Shown here: positions 47,550 through 56,611 of the stretch, one piece after another
Layout of the letters: each line of letters begins with the position of its first letter
Numbering within the stretch: the first letter of the stretch is position 1
Assembly: GCF_003989135.1 (NCBI RefSeq)
Contig: NZ_RYZZ01000037.1
Coordinates: 62,001-126,000, forward strand
Source: Peribacillus cavernae
GTDB lineage: Bacteria > Bacillota > Bacilli > Bacillales > DSM-1321
Direction of reading: 5' to 3'
DNA: 64,000 nt
Notes under the pieces: model-generated
Database searches by the model: none
What the model saw: only the letters and a program-made list of their open reading frames with translations
What the model was told of the DNA's origin: nothing
Translations under genes and position numbers: made by a program

Positions 47550-47579
47550 ACTATATGAAATTGACGCATTACATGTAAA
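47550..47579 (-). promoter_or_regulatory. promoter of the metNPQ operon
   Basis: Minus strand -35 TTTACA (47574-47579), 18-bp spacer, -10 TATAGT (47550-47555), ending a few bases before the S-box start. Confidence 0.6.
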
Positions 47580-47638
47580 TTCATTAATTAGTACGTTAGT
47601 GATTTTATCACGCTGGCAAATAGAGTGTCAATGTATAA

Positions 47639-47724
47639 GATTTCTATATCCAAAATTAGAGATTTACTATCCAAAACTACCAGTTTACTAGCCAAACTAA
47701 TGACTTTACTATCCAATTTAGTTT
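47639..47724. repeat. degenerate 21-bp tandem repeat, four units
   Basis: The motif ATCCAAA or variant starts at 47648, 47669, 47690 and 47711, exactly 21 bp apart, within units like TTTACTATCCAAAACTACCAG. It lies between the yusE stop and the metNPQ promoter. Confidence 0.75.
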
Positions 47725-48032
47725 TATGCCAGATCCTTCAGCACCTCATACAGATAAGGGACTGACTGGAAAGCATATATCTTTCTGTTTAGTTTGCCTT
47801 CTTTGAATATCATCAGGCAGGGAACGCTTTCTATTTCGTACTGCATCGCCAACTTTTTTGAAAAGTTCATATTCATTTTGCCGCAAGTAACATCGGGTAA
47901 CAGTTCAAGTGAGACTGACAGCATTCTCGACGCGACCTGGCAGGTTCCGCACATTGGCGTATATAGATATAAGCAAAATGTTCTTTTCCATTGTATTGCC
48001 GTATTCAGTTCCTGTTCTGTCCATTCTTGCAT
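47724..48032 (-). CDS. yusE: thioredoxin-like protein YusE
   Basis: Thioredoxin-fold protein of 102 residues with active-site Cys28-Gly-Thr-Cys31 (TPMCGTCQVA), cis-Pro in VPCLMIF, and an extra Cys next to it. No signal peptide, so cytosolic. Redox partner unknown. yusF lies 6 bp upstream; probably one transcript. Confidence 0.88.
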   Translation of the reverse strand: MQEWTEQELNTAIQWKRTFCLYLYTPMCGTCQVASRMLSVSLELLPDVTCGKMNMNFSKKLAMQYEIESVPCLMIFKEGKLNRKIYAFQSVPYLYEVLKDLA

Positions 48033-48038
48033 AATCTG

Positions 48039-48401
48039 CTAACTCATCCTTTGTTCTACAAATTCCATATTTACATCAATATTTGCACTTAAAAGTACCG
48101 TCGCAATGTGATAGGCAGGCGCCGCGGCAACTTCGCGGTACATTTTGTCGATGTATAGATGCATGGCCTCAGGGATTTCCTTCTTGAATTGCTTTCTTAG
48201 CTTTTCCCCTGACTCATCAGCGTCCACCAGGATATAGACATCCCTGTTGACTAACTCATCAACAAGTTCGTCCAATCTGGCTAACGAAATCGTACCATTT
48301 GTACAGATAATTTCAATATCTTCCTTTAGCACACTTTTTACTTTCCTTCTATCAGAAGTTCCTTCAACAATGATAACTTTATCCAGTTGCCTGCTTTCCA
48401 T
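48039..48401 (-). CDS. yusF: Toprim-domain protein YusF
   Basis: Stand-alone Toprim domain protein, 120 residues from ATG 48401 (MESRQLDKVIIVEG), AGGTG six bases upstream; ATG 48407 and GTG 48410 are too near the site. The Toprim Glu is in VIIVEGTSD and the DxD in LVDADESGEKLR. Small Toprim proteins of the RNase M5 type act on RNA; YusF has no proven substrate. Downstream of gcvH, with a terminator between. Confidence 0.87.
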   Translation of the reverse strand: MESRQLDKVIIVEGTSDRRKVKSVLKEDIEIICTNGTISLARLDELVDELVNRDVYILVDADESGEKLRKQFKKEIPEAMHLYIDKMYREVAAAPAYHIATVLLSANIDVNMEFVEQRMS

Positions 48402-48460
48402 TGTCATCACCTGTTAGATCGGCTTCGTAAGAACAAGCCTTATTTGGAAGTTAGTGTTAT

Positions 48461-48491
48461 AAAAACGGAGAAGACTTAAGCAGCCTCCTCC
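48461..48491 (-). terminator. terminator after gcvH
   Basis: Minus strand GGAGGAGGC / GTCTTCTCC, 9-bp stem with G-U pairs, then GTTTTTATA; directly after the gcvH stop. Confidence 0.7.
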
Positions 48492-48497
48492 AACATC

Positions 48498-48881
48498 TTA
48501 GCCTTCGTTCGTCATTTCATCATACTGCTCAGCAGTCATCAAGTTGTCAAGCTCGCCTTTATCGGAAGGCTCGATAACAATCATCCATGCTTTTTCGTAA
48601 GGGGATTCGTTCACATATTCAGGGTTGTCATTGAGGTCTTCATTTACCTCCACAACCTTGCCGCTGACTGGCGCGTAAAGCTCAGAAACAGTTTTTACCG
48701 ATTCAACGCTGCCAAATGGCTCGTCAGCAGTGACGCTCGCACCCACTTCTGGAAGTTCAACGAAAACGATGTCTCCTAGTTCGGATTGTGCGAACTGTGT
48801 AATGCCGACACGAACATTTTCCCCTTCTGCTTTTACCCACTCATGTTCCTCAGAATAATGAAATTCCTTTGGTGTTGTCAT
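48498..48881 (-). CDS. gcvH: glycine cleavage system H protein
   Basis: Lipoyl carrier of the glycine cleavage system, 127 residues. The lipoylated residue is Lys63 in [18 protein letters not shown]; the YSEEHEWVK start is typical. In Bacillus GcvH also relays lipoate to other enzymes, which connects it to lipA at 29.3 kb. Start ATG 48881 with GGAGGGAA. Monocistronic. Confidence 0.96.
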   Translation of the reverse strand: MTTPKEFHYSEEHEWVKAEGENVRVGITQFAQSELGDIVFVELPEVGASVTADEPFGSVESVKTVSELYAPVSGKVVEVNEDLNDNPEYVNESPYEKAWMIVIEPSDKGELDNLMTAEQYDEMTNEG

Positions 48882-48956
48882 GTCAAATTCCCTCCATACC
48901 TATGTAATAAATTAGATCTATTATGGTTTCAATAGATTTTGAATTTTTTGCAACGA

Positions 48957-49316
48957 TCATGATTGCCAGGTTTGCTCATACTCTTCCTCTTTAAAACCGA
49001 TAGTTACCTTATTGCCATCAGAAGCAATGGGTCTTTTAATCAGCATGCCGTCACTCGACAATATGTCAAGCATTTCATCTTCCGTCGCATTCTTTAGCTT
49101 GTCCTTCAAACCAAGTTCTCTGTACTTCTGTCCGCTTGTATTAAAGAATTTCTTCAGTTCCAATCCGCTTTTTTGGTATAATTCTTCCATTTCATCCCTA
49201 GAAGGCGGCTTTTCCGCGATATGAACTTCATCATATTCAATATCATGACTGTCAAGCCACTTTTTTGCTTTCCGGCACGTTCCGCATTTTGGGTACCAGT
49301 AAAATGTTAAGGCCAT
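48957..49316 (-). CDS. yusI: ArsC/Spx-family protein YusI
   Basis: Thioredoxin-fold protein of the ArsC/Spx/YusI family, 119 residues from ATG 49316 (MALTFYWYPK), AGGTGGTG five bases upstream; 25 extra codons upstream are not used. CxxC at Cys11/Cys14 (PKCGTCRKA) as in Spx, and the RPI motif in LIKRPIASDG. It is a YusI-type protein rather than Spx itself; function unknown. Between gcvH and fadE as in B. subtilis. Confidence 0.87.
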   Translation of the reverse strand: MALTFYWYPKCGTCRKAKKWLDSHDIEYDEVHIAEKPPSRDEMEELYQKSGLELKKFFNTSGQKYRELGLKDKLKNATEDEMLDILSSDGMLIKRPIASDGNKVTIGFKEEEYEQTWQS

Positions 49317-49399
49317 TGCTTCACCACCTACTGATAGAATACCCGTTTTCCCTTCCCAATACAAAATATTTGCTGTATTTTTCTTCGACATTTATTTAA

Positions 49400-49435
49400 A
49401 AAAAGCGGAAGCGCCTTAAAATAAGGAACGTCGAC
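49400..49435. repeat. dispersed repeat, left-end fragment
   Basis: AAAAGCGGAAGCGCCTTA followed by AAGGAACGTCGAC matches the first 40 bp of the element at 28979 and stops there. Confidence 0.6.
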
Positions 49436-49457
49436 TAAAAAAAGACTTTTAAAGTAA

Positions 49458-49493
49458 GAAAAAAACGGAAATACCCTCGTAAGGATATTCCCG
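49458..49493 (-). terminator. terminator of the fadNAE operon
   Basis: Minus strand CGGGAATATCC / GGGTATTTCCG with a 6-nt loop, then TTTTTTTC; 20 bp after the fadE stop. Confidence 0.88.
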
Positions 49494-49514
49494 ATAGGCT
49501 TTGTAAAAGCCAAA

Positions 49515-51299
49515 TTACAGTACGTATTTCTCAGCTTCAATCAGTTTAACGGATGCTTCGCGTTTCTTAGCGATAACATTTACAGGGTTGTGTCTTGTCA
49601 ATTTACGAAGTGCAGACAACATGATGCGCAAAGTGTCGCCGCTTTCAACAGCGATAAGCGATTCTTTTGCATGTTGTTCAATCAGGTTGAAAGCTTCCTG
49701 GCAGAAAATCTCTGTGTAAAGAACTTTTTGTTGGTTCTTTTCAAGTCCTGTTGCTGCGATTGCTTTTTCGGTGCGCAAGACGACAGATTCCATTGCATAA
49801 GCGAAGGAAGCAATATCGGCAATGTTCACAAGGACTTCTTGTTCCTGCTCCAATTCATTGCCATATTTTTGCGCAGCGAGGCCGGCAGCCAATAAGCCGA
49901 TTTTCTTGGCGTTTTGCACTAATAATTTTTCTTGTGCCAACGGTTCATCACCAGGCTCTTCAGGCATCATCATCATCAATTCTTCTTGCAGCGCCTGTGC
50001 TTTTTGGAAAAGCGGAAGCTCACCTTTGATTGCTTTCTTGATGAATGTTCCAGGAACTAAAAGGCGGTTGATTTCATTTGTTCCTTCAAAAATACGGTTA
50101 ATACGGGAATCACGGTATGCTCTTTCGATTTCATATTCCTGCATGAAGCCGTAACCGCCATGTAGCTGAACACCTTCATCAACGATATAGTCTAAAACTT
50201 CGGAAGCGAAGAATTTGTTAAGTGAGCATTCAATTGCATATTCAGCAATCGAGTTTGCAACCTCTTTTCCATCCCTGACTTCTTCGTCAGTAAGCTTGCT
50301 CATACGGTCCTCGAACAGGCCTACAGTGCGGTAAACAGAGCTTTCAGCCGCATATAATTTTGATGCCATTGTCGCAAGTTTTTCCTTTGTCAGATTAAAA
50401 GAAGAAAGCTTTGTTTTGAATTGCTGGCGCTGGTTTGTATAAGAAGCAGTTATAGCAAGTGCATGCTTGGAAGCGCCGACAGCACCTACTCCTAACTTAT
50501 AACGTCCAATATTCAAGATGTTGAATGCAATTACGTGTCCTCTTCCAGCTTCGCCAAGAAGATTTTCGGCAGGAACCTGGGCATCTTCAAGGATTAGTGT
50601 ACGAGTCGATGAGCTCTTGATCCCCATTTTCTTTTCTTCTGCACCTGTAGATACACCGGGGTATTCACGTTCAACGATGAAAGCAGAGAACTTATCGCCG
50701 TCAATCTTTGCATATACAACGAATACATCGGCAAAACCGGCGTTTGTAATCCACTGTTTTTCACCGTTCAATACATAATGAGTTCCTTCAGCGTTCAATT
50801 TTGCTGTCGTTTTAGCTCCAAGAGCATCGGAACCAGAGCCCGGCTCAGTCAACGCGTACGCAGCGAGTTTTTCACCAGTTGCAAGCAATGGCAGGTACTT
50901 TTTCTTTTGCTCGTCGTTGCCGAATAGGACGATTGGAAGCGAACCAATCCCAACGTGTGCGCCGTGAGTGATCGAGAAGCCGCCTGCTCGGGCCATTTTT
51001 TCTGAGATTAGCGCTGAACTTACTTTATCAAGACCTAGGCCGCCATATTCTTCAGGAACGTCTGCCCCTAATAATCCAAGGTCTCCAGCTTGTTTAAGCA
51101 ATTTAACGGAACGGTCAAATTCATGATTTTCAAGATGCTCAACTTGAGGGAGGACTTCATTTGTTACGTAATCCTCTGTTGTTTTGGCAATCATTTTTTG
51201 TTCATCCGTATAGTCTTCCGGTGTAAATATTCTATCATGAGTGACGTCTTCGACTAAAAAGCCGCCGCCTTTTATTAAGGACTCAGTTTGATTTGACAT
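49515..51299 (-). CDS. fadE: acyl-CoA dehydrogenase FadE
   Basis: First enzyme of fatty acid beta-oxidation (acyl-CoA to trans-2-enoyl-CoA, FAD-dependent), 594 residues. The N-terminal 400 residues are the dehydrogenase core: [35 protein letters not shown], and [19 protein letters not shown] with the catalytic-region Glu. The remaining 190 residues are the extra helical domain of this long class. Third gene of fadN-fadA-fadE; start ATG 51299 with AGGAGG. Confidence 0.95.
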   Translation of the reverse strand: MSNQTESLIKGGGFLVEDVTHDRIFTPEDYTDEQKMIAKTTEDYVTNEVLPQVEHLENHEFDRSVKLLKQAGDLGLLGADVPEEYGGLGLDKVSSALISEKMARAGGFSITHGAHVGIGSLPIVLFGNDEQKKKYLPLLATGEKLAAYALTEPGSGSDALGAKTTAKLNAEGTHYVLNGEKQWITNAGFADVFVVYAKIDGDKFSAFIVEREYPGVSTGAEEKKMGIKSSSTRTLILEDAQVPAENLLGEAGRGHVIAFNILNIGRYKLGVGAVGASKHALAITASYTNQRQQFKTKLSSFNLTKEKLATMASKLYAAESSVYRTVGLFEDRMSKLTDEEVRDGKEVANSIAEYAIECSLNKFFASEVLDYIVDEGVQLHGGYGFMQEYEIERAYRDSRINRIFEGTNEINRLLVPGTFIKKAIKGELPLFQKAQALQEELMMMMPEEPGDEPLAQEKLLVQNAKKIGLLAAGLAAQKYGNELEQEQEVLVNIADIASFAYAMESVVLRTEKAIAATGLEKNQQKVLYTEIFCQEAFNLIEQHAKESLIAVESGDTLRIMLSALRKLTRHNPVNVIAKKREASVKLIEAEKYVL

Positions 51300-51336
51300 T
51301 GATTATTTCCTCCTATTTCAAAAATGCAAAAACGTA

Positions 51337-52515
51337 TTAAGCTAGCAATTCGAACACGCCAGCAGCACCCATTCCGCCGCCAATACACATGGTAACAACA
51401 CCGAATTGCTGGTTTCTGCGCTTCATTTCATGCAGCAATGATAACGTCAATTTAGCACCGGTACATCCAAGCGGATGCCCAAGTGCAATCGCACCGCCAT
51501 TTACGTTCACTATTTCTTCATCAAGGCCAAGCTCGCGGATGATTTGGATCGATTGTGAAGCGAATGCCTCATTTAATTCAAATAACCCGATGTCGGAAAG
51601 TTCAAGACCGGCGAGTTTAAGCGCTTTAGGAATTGCCGCAACCGGGCCGATTCCCATGATTTCCGGCGGAACGCCCGCTACAGCAAAGGAACGGAATTTC
51701 CCCATCGGCGCAAGGCCAAAGGATGAAGCTTTTTCTCCGTCCATTACCATGACCGCAGCTGCCCCATCGCTAGTTTGCGAAGCATTCCCTGCAGTAACAG
51801 ATCCTGTCATCGAGAAAGCAGGTCGCAATTTACCTAATATTTGGGAGGTGGTTCCTTCCCGGACTCCTTCGTCCTGAGTGAACTGGAATGTTTTTTCTTT
51901 AAGCTTATTGTCCGCGCCTACGAAACGTTGGGTTACGTCTACAGGTACAATTTCATCTGCAAATTTTCCTTCTGCAATCGCCTTCGCTGCTTTTTGGTGG
52001 CTGCGGACAGCAAAAGCATCCTGATCTTCACGTGAAATTCCGAATTTCTTGGCAACCTCTTCTGCTGTATGTCCCATTCCCATGTAATATTCAGGAGCTG
52101 TTTCAGCAAGTTTTGCATTCGGACGGGTTGTATGGCCCATCATTGGTACAAGGCTCATCGATTCTGCTCCGCCTGCGATGACTGTATCGCTCTGGCCAAG
52201 CATGATTCTCTCAGCGCCATACGCGATTGCTTGCAGACCGCTTGAGCAGTATCGATTGATTGTGATGGCTGGAACTTCGTACGACAGGCCTGCGAGCGCA
52301 CCAATGTTCCGGGCCATATTCAACCCCTGCTCTGCCTCAGGCATTGCACAGCCAATAATCAAATCATCGATATTTCCTTCATAATTTCCCGCACGCTTTA
52401 CTGTTTCTTTAACTACAAGAGCTCCTAAATCATCTGGACGTGTGGCAGCAAGAGAACCTTTTTTCGCTTTCCCTACCGGAGTACGTGCCCCGGCAACAAT
52501 TACCGCTTCTCTCAT
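51337..52515 (-). CDS. fadA: acetyl-CoA acyltransferase (3-ketoacyl-CoA thiolase) FadA
   Basis: Thiolase cutting 3-ketoacyl-CoA, 392 residues. Nucleophile Cys90 is in NRYCSSGLQAI; NGGAIALGHPLGCTGAKL holds the catalytic His and CIGGGMGAAGVFE the second Cys. Start ATG 52515 has AAGGGGGATCTTC. Lies 57 bp after fadN, with a short dispersed-repeat fragment in the gap. Confidence 0.96.
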   Translation of the reverse strand: MREAVIVAGARTPVGKAKKGSLAATRPDDLGALVVKETVKRAGNYEGNIDDLIIGCAMPEAEQGLNMARNIGALAGLSYEVPAITINRYCSSGLQAIAYGAERIMLGQSDTVIAGGAESMSLVPMMGHTTRPNAKLAETAPEYYMGMGHTAEEVAKKFGISREDQDAFAVRSHQKAAKAIAEGKFADEIVPVDVTQRFVGADNKLKEKTFQFTQDEGVREGTTSQILGKLRPAFSMTGSVTAGNASQTSDGAAAVMVMDGEKASSFGLAPMGKFRSFAVAGVPPEIMGIGPVAAIPKALKLAGLELSDIGLFELNEAFASQSIQIIRELGLDEEIVNVNGGAIALGHPLGCTGAKLTLSLLHEMKRRNQQFGVVTMCIGGGMGAAGVFELLA

Positions 52516-52542
52516 GAAGATCCCCCTTACCTATTTTTTGTC

Positions 52543-52562
52543 AAGAAAAGCGCAAGCGCCTT
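52543..52562. repeat. dispersed repeat, left-end fragment
   Basis: AGAAAAGCGCAAGCGCCTTT, equal to the left end of the element at 30328, in the fadN-fadA gap. A weaker fragment (AAGCGTAAGCGCC) follows yuzL at about 55324. Confidence 0.55.
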
Positions 52563-52572
52563 TGCAAGGATA

Positions 52573-54966
52573 TTAATTACGCAGCGGCTTGCCTTTAACA
52601 AGCATATGCTGCATTCTTTGCTGTGACCTTGGCTGAGCGACTAAGCTTAAGAAAGCCTCCCTTTCTAAATCCAGCAAGTATTGCTCATCTACTTCGGTAC
52701 CATACGGTACTTTACCGCCCGCAAGAACATAGGCTAATTTCTTGGCAATTTTCATATCATGATCGGAAATAAAGCCTGTAAGCCTCATCGATTCTGCACC
52801 TAATAGAAGGGCTGCGTAACCTGGCTCACCTACAACCGGAACCTTCGTTCTCGCCGGGGCTGTATAACCTTGTTCATACAAGGCAAGTGCTGCTTGTTTT
52901 GCATCATATAAAAGGTGATCCGGATTCACTGAGATCCCATCGGCAAAATTCAAGAAATTATTTTCGCTGGCTTCTTCCCCTGATGTGGATACCTTGGCCA
53001 TCGCAATTGATTCGAACACTTTGTTGGCAACCTTTTGCAGGTCGAAGTCAACGCCTTTAGGCAGGCTCTTTAAGTGCTTGATATAAAGCTCTTTGTTCCC
53101 GCCGCCGCCAGGAATCAGACCAACGCCGACCTCCACAAGGCCCATATAAGTTTCACTTGAGGCCTGGATATGTGCTGCAGGGAGGCAAACCTCAGCACCG
53201 CCGCCTAGTGCCATGTTGAACGGAGCTGCTACAACGGGCTTCGCACTGTATTTGATTTTCATCATCGCCTGTTGGAAGTGGCGGATCACCATATCTAATT
53301 CCAAGATATTGTCATCCTGGGCTTCCATCAGCATCATCGCGAGGTTCGCGCCGACACAGAAGTTTTTGCCCTGATTTCCGATGACGAGGCCCTTATAGTT
53401 TGCTTCTACCTCTTCCACTGCAAAATTGATCATTTGCACGATATCAAGACCAATTGCATTATTTGGGGAATGGAACTCTAATAGAGCGACCTCGTCTCCA
53501 ATGTCTATCAAGCTCGCACCGCTATTTTTCTTGATTACTTTGCCTCGCTTTTTCAGTGTCTTCAGATTGATGACCTTTGAATTTTCAAGCAATTCTTTAT
53601 ACCCGTCATTTGCATAGTAAGAAGTTTTGCCTTCGTCATTTTCTTGATAGAAAGTAGTAATCCCGTTAGCGAGCATTTCCTTGATCCATCTAGGAACCTG
53701 TTTACCCTCTTCTTCCATACGGGCTACTGATTTCTCTAGGCCGATCGCATCCCATGTTTCAAATGGGCCTGCACTCCAGCCAAATCCCCATTTCATCGCC
53801 TGGTCAATTGCCACGACGTCATCAGCAATGCTGCCAGTCAATTCGGCTGAATAAGTAAGAACAGGACTAAGGATGTTCCATAGCAATTGGCCAGCACGAT
53901 CCTCGCTATATACGAGCGCCTTCATTTTGTTTGCAAGCCCTTTTTGCTGTTTGCTCGCTTCAGTGGAAGCCGTCTTCAATTTCTTTCTTTCACCGTATTC
54001 GAGTGTTTCCGGGTTCAATTCAAGGATTTCCTTGCCTTTTTTCAGGAAAAACCCTTGACCGGATTTACTGCCAAGCCAGCCGTTCTCAATCATTTTTTCA
54101 ATAAAATCGGGAATTTCAAAAACTTCTTTTTCGGCACCATCTACCTGGTCATAAACGTTCCTGGCAACGTGTGCAAAAGTGTCTAATCCCACGACATCAA
54201 GCGTACGGAATGTGGCACTTTTTGCCCTGCCGATCATCGGGCCGGTTATGGAATCTACTTCCCCTACGCTGTAGCCTCCTTTAAGCATTTCGCGGACGGT
54301 CACTAGCAGGCCGTACGTACCGATGCGGTTTGCGATGAAGTTCGGCGTATCCTTTGCTTCAACGACGCCTTTACCTAGTACATCTTCGCCAAACAGCTTG
54401 ATGAACGAAAGCACTTCAGGATCGGTGTCTTTCGTAGGAATTACTTCCAATAGTTTCAAATAGCGCGGCGGGTTGAAAAAGTGAGTCCCAAGAAAATTCT
54501 TTTTAAAATCTTCTGAACGCCCTTCTGCCATCGCTTCGATTGAGATACCTGAAGTATTTGAACTGATGATGCTGCCCGGCTTGCGGAATCGATCCACCTT
54601 TTCAAATACTTGCTGTTTCACCGCAAGATTTTCTACAACCACTTCGATGACCCAATCTACTTCGCTAAGACGCTCAAGGTCATCCTCAAGGTTTCCCGCT
54701 TCAATTAATGCTAAGTTTTTCTTCGCGGTCAGCGGTGCCGGCTTTTGCTTTAAAAGCTTTTGCACGGAATTTTGGCTGATGCGGTTTCTTACTTGTTTAT
54801 CTTCAAGTGTCAGTCCTTTTTTCTTTTCATCCTCTGTCAGTTCACGAGGAACAATGTCTAATAATAAAGTTGGAATGCCGATGTTCGCAAGGTGTGCAGC
54901 AATCCCTGATCCCATAACTCCCGACCCTAGAACAGCAGCCTTTCGTATTTGTCGAACCAAGTTCAT
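52573..54966 (-). CDS. fadN: bifunctional 3-hydroxyacyl-CoA dehydrogenase/enoyl-CoA hydratase FadN
   Basis: Large beta-oxidation enzyme, 797 residues from ATG 54966 (MNLVRQIRKA), AAGGGGG just before it; the 13 codons upstream overlap the operator. Dehydrogenase first: NAD motif VLGSGVMGSGIAAHLANIG at about residues 13-31 and LGTHFFNPPRYLKLLE. The crotonase part begins near residue 490 (VALLEFHSPNNAIGLD; NMALGGGAEVCLP). First gene of fadN-fadA-fadE, preceded by a FadR-like site. Confidence 0.95.
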   Translation of the reverse strand: MNLVRQIRKAAVLGSGVMGSGIAAHLANIGIPTLLLDIVPRELTEDEKKKGLTLEDKQVRNRISQNSVQKLLKQKPAPLTAKKNLALIEAGNLEDDLERLSEVDWVIEVVVENLAVKQQVFEKVDRFRKPGSIISSNTSGISIEAMAEGRSEDFKKNFLGTHFFNPPRYLKLLEVIPTKDTDPEVLSFIKLFGEDVLGKGVVEAKDTPNFIANRIGTYGLLVTVREMLKGGYSVGEVDSITGPMIGRAKSATFRTLDVVGLDTFAHVARNVYDQVDGAEKEVFEIPDFIEKMIENGWLGSKSGQGFFLKKGKEILELNPETLEYGERKKLKTASTEASKQQKGLANKMKALVYSEDRAGQLLWNILSPVLTYSAELTGSIADDVVAIDQAMKWGFGWSAGPFETWDAIGLEKSVARMEEEGKQVPRWIKEMLANGITTFYQENDEGKTSYYANDGYKELLENSKVINLKTLKKRGKVIKKNSGASLIDIGDEVALLEFHSPNNAIGLDIVQMINFAVEEVEANYKGLVIGNQGKNFCVGANLAMMLMEAQDDNILELDMVIRHFQQAMMKIKYSAKPVVAAPFNMALGGGAEVCLPAAHIQASSETYMGLVEVGVGLIPGGGGNKELYIKHLKSLPKGVDFDLQKVANKVFESIAMAKVSTSGEEASENNFLNFADGISVNPDHLLYDAKQAALALYEQGYTAPARTKVPVVGEPGYAALLLGAESMRLTGFISDHDMKIAKKLAYVLAGGKVPYGTEVDEQYLLDLEREAFLSLVAQPRSQQRMQHMLVKGKPLRN

Positions 54967-54986
54967 ATCCCCCTTACATAGTGTTT

Positions 54987-55004
54987 TGAATGAACACTCA
55001 TTCA
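54987..55004. promoter_or_regulatory. FadR operator of the fadNAE operon
   Basis: TGAATGA-ACAC-TCATTCA is a perfect 7-bp inverted repeat with 4-bp spacer and fits the Bacillus FadR consensus TGAATGAnTAnTCATTCA in both arms. It lies 21 bp before the fadN start. Long-chain acyl-CoA would relieve repression. Confidence 0.85.
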
Positions 55005-55193
55005 TTTTGTCTTCAAAAAAATATTCATCTTTTTTCCTGCTGATTTAAATATAAAATATTTTCGAAAATTCCGCAATTAAAAAGATGTAAAAAGATCATT
55101 TTTTCATATATTTTTTGTTCCTGCATATCATCGATGATTATTTTTAATCCGTTCGGAAAAAATAATCTCAAGACCAGGAGGTGAAGTGAAAAT

Positions 55194-55325
55194 ATGGCCA
55201 GACTCAAAAAGAACCCCTCTAAAGCCGGAGTAAGTGCAGCAAGCGTCAAAGGAAATGCGGGCCCTACTGTGGAAAATGACGGCGGGGGGAAAGTAAACAG
55301 CCAAAATAACCAGTATAAAAAATAA
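55194..55325 (+). CDS. yuzL: YuzL family small basic protein
   Basis: A 43-residue gene. Start ATG 55194 behind AGGAGGTG, stop TAA 55325. The start MARLKKNPSKAGVSAASVKG and the end KVNSQNNQYKK match the YuzL family of Bacillus, which in B. subtilis lies at the same spot between fadN and fadM. Lysine- and Asn-rich and probably unstructured, in the style of small spore proteins; no proven function. The overlapping longer frame on the other strand is not supported. Confidence 0.85.
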   Translation: MARLKKNPSKAGVSAASVKGNAGPTVENDGGGKVNSQNNQYKK

Positions 55326-55450
55326 GCGTAAGCGCCAAAAGTTATGCTTGCCAATACTTTGGAAAATGCGGAAAAGACATTACGGATGCATACCTTAATA
55401 CTTTTCCGCACTGATTCCTTCAGGAAAAGATAGCGCTTTCAAAAGGATGA

Positions 55451-56368
55451 TTATTTTTTTAGCATTCCTTTTAAGACAAAGGTCACATTAGCCGGCCGCT
55501 CAGCCAGACGGCGCATAAAATAACCATACCAGTCTGTTCCATATGGCACGTATACCCTCATTTTATAGCCTTCCTTCACTAATCCCAACTGTCGTTCGGT
55601 ACGAATCCCATAAAGCATTTGAAATTCGAATTGGTCATTCGGAATGTTATACTCCTTCACAAGATGCTTTGTATATTCGATGATTGTTTCATCATGGGAG
55701 GCAATCGCCGTATAGTTTCCATTTAATAAATGCATCTTGATAATCTTCTTATAGTTATCGTCGACGTCTTGCTTTTCCGGAAAAGCAACCTCCGCGGATT
55801 CCTTATAGGCACCTTTGACAAGACGAAGATTTGGATGAAGGCTATCAAGATCATCAATATCCTTCTCGGTTCGATACAGGTACGCTTGAATCACGGTACC
55901 GACATTATCGTATTCTTCTCTTAATTTTTTGAAAATATCAATTGTAGTCTGGCAGTGCAAATAATCTTCCATATCAATCGTTATGAATACATTATTTCTT
56001 TTCGCCGCATCAAGGATCCTTCGCATATTCCTCATGACGACTTCTTCGGAAATATCCATCCCCATTGAAGTCATTTTTAACGACAGTTGCGAATTCAGAC
56101 TATGCTTGCCGATGGCTTCGATGGCAATGATCGAGTTGTCAGCCATTTCGTTCGCTTCCCTTTCGTTATCGACAAATTCACCAAGGTAATCAATCGTGAC
56201 AGCAAGGCCTTTTTGGTTGAGATCTTTAATTTTTGCCACCGCTAAATCAACTGTTTCTCCAGCAACGAAACGTGAGGCACCAAAGCGAAGACCATATTTT
56301 TTAGCCATTTTGGTCAGGCCTTTATTTTTAGAAAGAAAGAGAAAAAAATCCCTCATTGCTTGTTCCAT
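55451..56368 (-). CDS. fadM: proline dehydrogenase (FadM/YusM)
   Basis: FAD-dependent PRODH TIM-barrel enzyme oxidising proline to pyrroline-5-carboxylate, 305 residues. Core motifs: TIDYLGEFVDN, FITIDMEDYLHCQTT, RLVKGAYKESAEVAFPEKQD, and FQMLYGIRTERQLGLVKEGY with the substrate-binding YMRRLAERP at the end (YFMRRLAERPAN). Start ATG 56368 follows AGGGGGTT. Single gene beside the fad operon as in B. subtilis yusM; no PutR gene here. Confidence 0.92.
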   Translation of the reverse strand: MEQAMRDFFLFLSKNKGLTKMAKKYGLRFGASRFVAGETVDLAVAKIKDLNQKGLAVTIDYLGEFVDNEREANEMADNSIIAIEAIGKHSLNSQLSLKMTSMGMDISEEVVMRNMRRILDAAKRNNVFITIDMEDYLHCQTTIDIFKKLREEYDNVGTVIQAYLYRTEKDIDDLDSLHPNLRLVKGAYKESAEVAFPEKQDVDDNYKKIIKMHLLNGNYTAIASHDETIIEYTKHLVKEYNIPNDQFEFQMLYGIRTERQLGLVKEGYKMRVYVPYGTDWYGYFMRRLAERPANVTFVLKGMLKK

Positions 56369-56611
56369 GAGTATAACCCCCTAAAAAGCATATAGGTAGA
56401 GAAAAACCTAAAATTCGACAATTTAATCTTACCACTTCTCGCAATATCTGGATATGAAATAGTTATTTCACGCTAATAAAAATAGACGAGATTTGTAGAG
56501 TGACATTAAGGCAGCGATTTTAATTATAAGCTTTATCGTTCTCTAACATTTTATTTCCAGAAAACTGAAAAAGTGAAAGCTCGAGGTTATGTTGTGTGAA
56601 CCCATTTCCCA

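Noticed and set aside
55025-55411. 128-residue protein on the minus strand between fadN and fadM
   Set aside because: It overlaps yuzL, which has a good ribosome binding site and a family match; the minus frame has no such site or recognisable motif.
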